A stretch of DNA of 64,000 nt from Enoplolaimus lenunculus (taxonomy: Eukaryota > Nematoda > Enoplea > Enoplida > Thoracostomopsidae): assembly GCA_030248215.1 (NCBI GenBank), contig JASANG010002453.1, positions 50,971 to 114,970 of the forward strand, in the 5' to 3' direction. A program made the position numbers and the translations under genes. Within the stretch, counting starts at the first letter, position 1; each line of letters starts with the position of its first letter. Below are positions 57,491-64,000 of the stretch, piece by piece. The notes beneath the pieces were generated by a model. It was not told the DNA's origin, ran no database searches, and saw only the letters and a program-made list of their open reading frames with translations.

Positions 57491-59374
57491 ATGAAGCCTA
57501 AACTTTTTAGACAGTATCTATTACTTGTAATTAGTTTGTGTGTGACGCTGCAGTCTGTGACGGCTGAATTTCAGTATGGCATTATGGTAAGCTATTTGTG
57601 AGCTGCTATTCTGGCTAAGTCCACTGGCTATTTAGCAGGGTGTAAACGGATAGTAAAAATAACGGAAACGGAAAATGGGATATTGGAGTATAAAAGTTTC
57701 AAAAATGTTTTATTTTTCTGGCAACAAAATGGAGGCGTGCAAATATTCACCAGTTTTGTAAAATTTTAAAGATAAAATGGGGGATGCACCGAAACTTTTT
57801 TATGATTTTGGATCAATTTCGTGATTTTTATTTCGTTGCGAACGTTGCAGCATATCAGCAATAAAAATTGCGGAGATATACACGTGATATTGATAACTAA
57901 TTTTCAGCTTACAAATAACAGAATTTCCGTTCTTTCTATAACGGTACGGAAACGGATAGCGATTTTTACCGGAGACCGAAACGGGAAAGGATATCTGATT
58001 TTACATCCTGCTGAGTAATATATACCTACTTATATATAACACGATTTAAGCAAACCAGCCCATGTAAAAATCAGGGGCGGAACATTTTTCTGTGAGACTA
58101 GAATGTAGTAAGCTTAAGGTTTAGACTAACTTTTTGCCTGGTTTAGGCTTAGGCTATTAGGCTTAGGCTTAGGAATATCCTCATTCTTACTCTTAGGCTT
58201 TAGGCTTAGGAATATGCCTATATAATACCGTTCCGCCCCTATTCTTTACATTGGCCAGTAAACCTAGAAAAAAGTGACAATATGTTATTGAAATAAGCTA
58301 AACTGCTATATAGTTCGCATTCTCGGCTAAGTCAATTAGGATCGGATCGAATAGCAGTTTGCCCTGCGACATATATTATGTTAGACAGTATGGTTGCAAG
58401 ACGTATAGGTGTTTCAGCTTAAGTGAAATGAAACATTTAACCTTACGATTTGTTCTACTTTTACAAGTTTAAAAGTATCCTTAGTCTGTAACTTTAAAAT
58501 TATCAATTGTGCGCTTGAAAATTTGGCAAAGTTTTTGTTTAATTTTACCCTGCCATCGTGAGAAATTTTAGATCTGGAGCTTAGACAACTCAACTGTTTC
58601 AGGACCTAAAATATAAACAAGCAATTAAATACTAATTTTTTGCTTGGCTTAGGCTTAGGAATAAATATGCTTATAATACTGTTCCGCCCCTGTTCTTTAC
58701 ACTGGCCAATGCAAGGCACGTTTGAGAATGCGGTCAGTAGATATAAATAAAAGTAGAATTAAAACAACCAATTTTACTATAGTTTTGGCCCATGTTACTT
58801 TAAAAGCTTCCAGGTTTCTAGTGGGTCTATAAAAGAGTAGGTTTAGATTCTAGATTACATGTTTTGCTCAGACTTAGGCTTAGGCTTAGTCTTAGGGATA
58901 CGCTTACTCTACTGCTACGCCCCTAAAACTAACATTGCACTGTAAATTCCAATGAGTTGATTAATCAATTCAGCTAGCGAGTTGGATATTTCTGAATTAA
59001 TATCAGTAAACATTAACTTTTATTATGAGTTGATTTGATTCTCACTCTGAGTTGAGTTGACACTGGATGAGTTGATTAATTAACTCAGAATGAATTGAAG
59101 CAACTCAACTTTCTGAGTTCTGAAAGTCCTAACTCAGACTGAGTGATTCAACTCATTCTGAGTTAAAATCAACTCACTGAAATTTACAGTGTGGCCATAG
59201 TTTTTAACACATTTTCAAACTAATTTTCAGAGGCGTTACGTTAATCATCCAACGCAACTACGTTACTATGATCCAAACAAAATGTCAAAGATAATATTCT
59301 CGAACTCAATCGGTGACGATGGATCAAAGACCACATCGATATATGATAAGCGCAATAACTATTTGATGTACTAG
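57491..59374 (+). CDS. Putative short secreted protein, 79 aa, two exons
   Basis: Exons 57491-57586 and 59231-59374 (stop TAG), joined at phase 0. Exon 1 starts MKPKLFRQYLLLVISLCVTL and continues QSVTA, a textbook signal peptide (basic n-region, Leu/Val core, small residues before the cut), then EFQYGIM at a strong donor GTAAGC. Exon 2 follows TTTTCAG and reads RRYVNHPTQLRYYDPNKMSK, with later GDDGSKT and a terminal NNYLMY. Cleavage after VTA would leave about 55 residues. Mature residues contain no cysteine and two dibasic sites (RR at the junction, KR before NNYLMY), as in some peptide precursors. No family is recognised. The single intron of 1.64 kb holds at least two MITEs, one of them nested. 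Evidence is the signal peptide plus phase-matched splice sites only, so the join could be wrong or an extra exon missed. Confidence 0.55.
57636..58010 (+). mobile_element. CCGG-type hAT-like element, worn
   Basis: Starts CAGGGTGTAAACGGATAG and ends GATATCTGATTTTACATCCTG, inverted relatives of each other, with ACGGAAACGG words near both ends. The flanks do not match well. It occupies the 5' part of the intron of the small secreted-protein gene. Confidence 0.5.
58057..58256 (+). mobile_element. hAT-type MITE, subfamily A
   Basis: Left end AGCCCATGTAAAAATCAGGG, right end CCCCTATTCTTTACATTGGCC less one base, with TTAGGC blocks. Flanks AGCAAACC and AGTAAACC match at 7 of 8 positions. In the intron of the secreted-protein gene. 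Confidence 0.82.
58629..58707 (+). mobile_element. Right half of a subfamily A MITE
   Basis: Begins mid-core at TTTTTTGCTTGGCTTAGGC and ends CGCCCCTGTTCTTTACACTG then GCC. The left half is absent. Confidence 0.65.
58787..59196 (+). mobile_element. hAT-type MITE, subfamily B, with a nested element, perfect TSD
   Basis: Left end GGCCCATGTTACTTTAAAAG; right end AACATTG, interrupted by 58938-59191, then TGGCC. Exact 8-bp duplication ATAGTTTT at 58779-58786 and 59197-59204 proves that both halves belong together. Confidence 0.88.
58938..59191. mobile_element. CACTGTAAATT TIR element nested in a subfamily B MITE
   Basis: Begins CACTGTAAATTCCAATGAG and ends CTCACTGAAATTTACAGTG. Both arms are built of GAGTTGA / AACTCA words (AACTCAGAATGAGTTGAA type), so it can fold on itself. 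It interrupts the right terminal repeat of the outer MITE with a TG repeated on both sides, suggesting a 2-bp target duplication. Confidence 0.75.
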
Positions 59375-59559
59375 TCAAAGTGGTTGTAATATTTGCATAA
59401 CGGCTAAAACATTAACCTATAAAAGTAAAACACATCACTCCCATTATTCCTGTTGTTACGAGTTTAGTTTTATTCTGTCTAATATAGTTTTACACTAAAT
59501 TATATTAGCAAAATCATTATCTGGAGCGTTGCCCAAATTTACATATTGCGAGCGTCGTA

Positions 59560-59945
59560 GCGACTAGCGGTTCCAAACGGATGGCAGTGGCATACACCGC
59601 CGTCAGAAATTTTTTGTGATAAAATGGTAAGGGTCCTACATTATAATTTTTCCCTCACAAAATTGGGCCCATGGATAAAACAGGGCCGGAACAGTGGTAT
59701 AGGCATAATCCAAAGCCTAAGTTTAAGCTTAAGTCTAAGCGTAAGGATGAGCCTATTCCTACGCCTACGCCTAAGCAACAAAGATAGCAAAAAGTTTAAC
59801 TTGACATTACAGCCCTGCAGGAAAAGGTTCCGGCCCTGTTCTACCACATGGGCCTAAAATTGGCACACATATACGGCATACAGTAAAAATTGCGTTTCAT
59901 AACTTGCCAGACCAACCACATTAAAAATTTCTAAATCCACCGCTG
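59560..59945 (+). repeat. Dispersed repeat, occupied by a subfamily C MITE
   Basis: Relative of 19995-20190. Its left part (TTTTGTGATAAAATGGTAAG) and right part (AAAATTGGCACACATATACG, TAAATCCACCGC) are separated by the MITE at 59666-59854. Confidence 0.6.
59666..59854 (-). mobile_element. hAT-type MITE, subfamily C, inserted in another repeat
   Basis: Ends GGCCCATGGATAAAACAGGG and CCCTGTTCTACCACATGGGCC less one base. Flanks CAAAATTG and TAAAATTG match at 7 of 8, and the empty paralogue near 20095-20105 has one copy of AAAATTG. Confidence 0.86.
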
Positions 59946-60925
59946 GTCGCATCTTCATTATTTATAGTTGAATATAAAATTGCAATAGAAATCTATATAA
60001 ACTAAACCAAAAGCTAAACCCGGATTGCGTAGAATATAGGACCAAATATCTTGTGATATGATGTAAATAGGTTATTGGAAAAAATATCTACGTAGTGACC
60101 CGAATAAAACAGGGGTGTTGATTATTATTTTGTCTTATTTATTTTTAATTCATCTCATGACAGTTGGACCCAACAGCCTTCTATTTAATATTTTTTCTTT
60201 TGGGGAGAACTGACTTGCTCCGAAGTATTTTTAGTCGTTGGTATGTGTGTTAATCTGCTTTCTTGGTTTAATAAAGTTATGACGTTTGTTTGAGTACCTG
60301 TTACATATTTGAGCAGTCTCGGCGACTGTTTCGTTTTGATGTCTTTTATGGACTCTAATAGGACATATGGACTATATTCAATAACGGGCTCTATAATTAG
60401 GGACAGACTCCTATTGATTGAAACTCAAAGTATCGAGCTCTCCCTCGTTTATTAGTTTCCTTTTATTCGGTGCCTCTACACTTAATAAACTTAGAATTAT
60501 GAAAAACAAGCCAATCAAATCAAATTCACGATTTCCACAGTTGTGTGCGATATTTGTATCCAGTTTTCAATCCCTTTGAAAATAAATCAGCAAATTATAT
60601 ATATTATATATATATATATTATATATTATAATATATATATAATGCCAAAGAAACATTCGAACTTCGCTTATAAATTACTTAAAATTTTGGTATGCCTTCC
60701 ATAAATATAAGCGCTCAACATACACCCCCACAACCCACCTATATATATATATAAATATATATATACATATTTTTACAGTAATTTTATAAGTTTTATTGCT
60801 AGAATTAGCAAGTTATAGACATTTTAGAAGATTAATTTGAATCCACCTCTGTGTGGTTATTGTATTTTCCCTCGGGTTGTACCTTATTGCACATATGTAG
60901 TAACTTTAATTTTAAACGCAATATA
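59946..60925. other. Intergenic AT-rich sequence with TA microsatellites
   Basis: Contains TATA-rich microsatellites at about 60596-60645 and 60741-60772. No gene or element ends recognised otherwise. Confidence 0.5.
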
Positions 60926-61224
60926 CACTGCAAAAAATTGTGAGTCAAATTGACTCTCTCTCCGAGAAATAGGCTTTTCAGGACTACACAAGCTGAGTCA
61001 AATCCCACTCTAAATGCAATATACACTGCCAAATATCGTGAATCAAATTTACTCTCCAAAATAGATTTTCGGGACTACACAAACTGAATCAAATTCGACA
61101 CACTTAGCGTCTCTCGGGTGAGTCGAATTTGACTCTGACGTAGTCGAATTTGACTCAGTGTATGTACCTAGTCCGGAATAGCCTATTTCAGAGAGAGTCA
61201 GTTTGACTTGCCATTTTTGCAGTG
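60926..61224. mobile_element. Palindromic TIR element (CACTGCAAAAA family), left arm duplicated
   Basis: Begins CACTGCAAAAAATTGTGAGTC and ends CCATTTTTGCAGTG, less one base, with TA on each side. About 95 bp of the left part, including the flank word AAATGCAATATACACTG less one end, occur twice in tandem (from about 60912 and 61012). Relative of 16891-17112. Confidence 0.72.
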
Positions 61225-61814
61225 TACATACATTGACAAAACTGCAGAAATTTCAAAAAATATACTATAAAACACTCGATACAGGACTGCCAAATTAACA
61301 AATCGTAAGTATTTGGGGATCAAGAAATTTCTGAAAGAGGGGCACAATATATTTTGTGAAAAAAACCTTTCGAGCGAAGCGAGCGAGAAGTCAAACGCGC
61401 AATTTTTATTGGAACAGTAAAAATTTGTAAGGTAGGGAAATCAACATTTTATCATAAATAATAATCGGGACGGTCGCCTCCCCCCCCGCCTTTAGATCCG
61501 ACCCTGATCGTGGGGTGTCTTACCATGCCGTCTAACACACGCATCCACGCCTGCCAATTGAGTTCACCCGGCTCGTACTGTGTATTGTCGACTTTTTCGC
61601 CTAAATTAAACTATTAACAACATTTGAGTTCGTAACACAAATATAACTCATTACAACAAAAGTTTTAACTTTTTGAATTCGAAGTTTTCAAAAAATATGA
61701 CCGTAACTGTTGCAAAATCAAACGACAACAAAACAAATGGTCGCAAAGCATGACACAATCGGGTTCCGTTTCTGTTACTTACCCACCGGAAATTCTGGCA
61801 TTTTTGACCGTTAA
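61225..61814. other. Intergenic sequence without recognised features
   Basis: Short AT-rich frames and a C-run near 61484. Nothing supported. Confidence 0.4.
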
Positions 61815-62087
61815 GCCTATTCACCAGTGCCAGTTTTTGCTGCGAGAACTTGCAGCTGCAACTTGCACTTGCACGTTTTGTCCAAAACCCCGTTCGAAAA
61901 ACTTGCAGCTGCAAATATTTCATTAAAAATCAAAGCTAGAAGTTTAGTTATCACATGTGTGAATAACCATGCAAGTTCACTGAATTTATTGCATCCGCTT
62001 TCTCATCATCTGATAAAAAATGCAAGTTCTGCGTGCAGTTTGTAGTTGCAAGTTCTCGCAGCAAAATCTTGCACGTGTAAATAGGGC
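61815..62087. mobile_element. TTAA-flanked MITE (piggyBac-like), copy 3
   Basis: Begins GCCTATTCACCAGTGCCAG then TTTTTGCTGCGAGAACTTGC and ends CTCGCAGCAAAATCTTGCAC then GTGTAAATAGGGC. Left flank TTAA. A more worn relative seems to follow at about 62140-62375 (GTTCTCGCAACGCAGTTGC to CAAAACTTGCACGTGTAATT). Confidence 0.75.
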
Positions 62088-62782
62088 TTTATTTAGAAAC
62101 GCGTGAACTTTCAATTTTTAAATAATGCATTCAGTTATTGTTCACGTCCCTGTGACACTTGTATTTTGAAGTTCTCGCAACGCAGTTGCCAGTCGATTGA
62201 ATTTATTGCACCTGCATTTTGATTGGCCAATCTGAAGCTGTGTGGCGCAATGCTTCTTAAACTTATTCAAGATTTTACTCTATGCAAGGATCTTGAACTG
62301 TATAATTCAAATATCAAACTTGTTCGATATTTTGCTGTGAGTTTCGCTGCCAAAACTTGCACGTGTAATTACGGTTTTAGGCTTAATCTTGGGCTTATTC
62401 TCAGAATTAGGCTTAAATTTTGTTACTTATGTGTGTGTGGAAACTTTATGTAAGAAGGAAATTAAACAAGTACCATGCATTCTGCTATCGGTCAGTTTGA
62501 ATGATATTCCCAAGAAATTGTTCCTTGATTTTTAAACATTTAAAATGCATACACCCATGGATAAACTGTTTTACTCCTGCAATAATTCAGACCTATTTTT
62601 ATATCGGCAAAACAGTGAACGAAAACGGGCGATCCAAATTGAGCTTAAACCCAACTTACTTTCTGCCCTCCACCCATTACAGCCACCAAAGTTGCATATT
62701 AACTATACATAATTGATACCAAATTTTGCGTAAAAAATAAAACGCGATTTTAAACACTTTTCGCGTTTGAAACAACATCTTT

Positions 62783-62980
62783 GGCCCATGTATAGAACAG
62801 GGCCTGATAGTCTTCCGGAGGGGCTATAATAGAGTCAGTTTAAGCTTTAGACTAATTTTTTTTGCTTAGGCTTAGGCTTAGGCTTAGGAATAGGCTCATC
62901 CATACACTTCGGCTTAGGCTTAGGCTTAGGCTTAGGAATATGTTTATACTAGTGTTCCAGCCCTGTTCTATACATGGGCC
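62783..62980 (+). mobile_element. hAT-type MITE, subfamily C
   Basis: Ends GGCCCATGTATAGAACAGGG and CCCTGTTCTATACATGGGCC. The core has two clean TTAGGC arrays of three to four units each. Flanks ACATCTTT and GCATCTTT match at 7 of 8 positions. Confidence 0.88.
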
Positions 62981-63460
62981 GCATCTTTCAAAACGTTTGT
63001 TTTTTTTGTAAACGAAAGAACGCGGATTTAAATCGGCAGTTTAGCAAACTGTCGCTCTGTACGCAAACGCATAAAACGTTTCGCAACCGAAAATCGTTTG
63101 TATTTCTAACGCCAATCCTTAGCATACAAAATTTAGCGTCAACTATAGCCAATCCTGACAGTCACCGTATATTATATTCTAATCGCTCATCAAACATAAA
63201 CCACTGTAGATAGCTGTGTTCTTTCCCAAAAATCAAAAAACCTCTAAGTAGCGAGCAGCTATCAATAATATCCGCTTGTATCGGACGCCATGAAACAAAA
63301 CTAAGACTTACACTTTAGAACTCACCAACACTTACCATGCTTAATCACGTCAAACGATTTTTTAACCGAGTCTTGGTCTGGTATAGTCCACTTAGTTTGA
63401 GGAACTCCGAGCATATGAGACTTAAATATAAACGTTTATACGGCAGCGAAAAGTTTGCAT
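62981..63460. other. Intergenic sequence without recognised features
   Basis: An open frame at 62974-63213 starts inside the MITE end and shows no family features. Nothing else supported. Confidence 0.4.
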
Positions 63461-63533
63461 GGCTGCGTAGGTCAGCGCTTATAGCAGCGGACCCGGACAT
63501 CCGTACGTCGCGGGTTCGAGCCTCACCGCATCC
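63461..63533 (+). other. tRNA-like 73-mer, probably tRNA-derived
   Basis: Acceptor GGCTGCG/CGCATCC pairs at 6 of 7, T arm GCGGG-TTCGAGC-CTCAC at 4 of 5, B box GGGTTCGAGCC is perfect and an anticodon-like stem GCGGA/TCCGT exists. But its loop has 8 bases and the D arm does not pair, so a working tRNA is unlikely. Confidence 0.4.
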
Positions 63534-63844
63534 GCAATAACGTTTTTGTGAAGGGCTCTATATGATACTGCTTTACTTAGTATATATATTATATCTAACA
63601 CGATATAACCAGGAATAGTATATGATTGATTTAATGATTTAATACCTCAAAATTTTGTGGAAGCAATATACAAACATTGCATCATCTTTAAAGGTTTTCG
63701 CCAATATGGAATCCTGACTGACCCCTTTTCGACGCACAGATTTGAAATTTTGGTTCAACTGCAGTTAGAGCGTTTTGCGCTTATTTTAAGAATTACATTA
63801 TATACAACGATTCAACAACATTAGACCGGTGTCGCATGAAAAAA

Positions 63845-64000
63845 TGACCCCCCATAAAATAAACCCCTGGCATAGGTTTAACGGGGGTTCGATTTTCACA
63901 GTACTGTAGTGTGAAAAGTGACCCCCAAAAAATAACTCCCTGGCATAGGTTTAACGGGGGTTCGATTTTCACAGTACTGTCGTGTGAAAAAATGACCCCC
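63845..64000 (+). repeat. 74-bp tandem repeat running off the window
   Basis: Units start with TGACCCCC at 63845, 63919 and 63993. Each contains GGCATAGGTTTAACGGGGG and an inverted repeat TTTTCACA..TGTGAAAA around GTACTGT that can form a hairpin. The array length is unknown because it continues past 64000. Confidence 0.9.

Noticed and set aside
15950-62980. Interstitial telomere sequence, or a nematode source, inferred from TTAGGC
   Set aside because: The arrays are short and lie inside elements with hAT ends and target duplications; the repeat is a property of the element and does not identify the species.
63337-63540. 67-codon frame at the right end
   Set aside because: It runs through a tRNA-like sequence and shows no protein features.

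Overview
The window is a gene-bearing piece of an animal nuclear genome. It is AT-rich, its genes have short phase-matched GT-AG introns, and every gene I recognise is metazoan: laminin gamma, an SLC22 transporter, LIN52, COQ8, SRP14 and KIF-binding protein. An invertebrate is likely. The compact introns and dense small repeats would suit a tunicate, but nothing here proves that.

Layout. 172-10383 (+): the last 19 coding exons of a laminin gamma chain, whose 5' part lies before the window. 10384-17596: a gene-poor gap with short repeats. 17597-21839 (-): a complete 4-exon SLC22-type transporter. 25137-27124 (-): LIN52, with its last exon unresolved. 28171-28633: an 80-bp satellite. 30240-32471 (-): an intronless COQ8/ADCK kinase. 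34977-37516 (-): complete SRP14, 4 exons. 38985-44680 (-): complete KIF-binding protein, 10 exons. 45501-46293: tRNA-related repeats. 46873-47648 (+): a two-exon gene for an unrecognised single-pass membrane protein. 47649-57490: mostly repeats. 57491-59374 (+): a two-exon gene for a short, putatively secreted protein of 79 residues. 59375-64000: more repeats, ending inside a 74-bp tandem repeat that runs off the window. The genes belong to unrelated housekeeping or matrix functions; I see no operon-like or pathway link between them.

The most striking layer is the repeats. One family of short non-autonomous elements (about 150-240 bp, at least 17 copies) has ends starting GGCCCATGT, 8-bp target-site duplications typical of hAT transposons, and a core made of TTAGGC repeats, a unit known as the nematode telomere repeat. 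It has three subfamilies that share the outermost bases and core but differ in the inner part of the terminal repeat. Two clear nested insertions and one occupied/empty paralogous pair fix the boundaries. Other families are a second hAT-like group (ends CAGGGTGCAACCGG), a TTAA-flanked group that looks piggyBac-like, TIR elements beginning CACTGCAAAAA or CACTGTAAATT, tRNA-related sequences, one LINE remnant and several minisatellites.

All homology calls are from recalled family sequences and all splice sites were assigned by eye, with phase checked at each junction. No search or RNA evidence was available.
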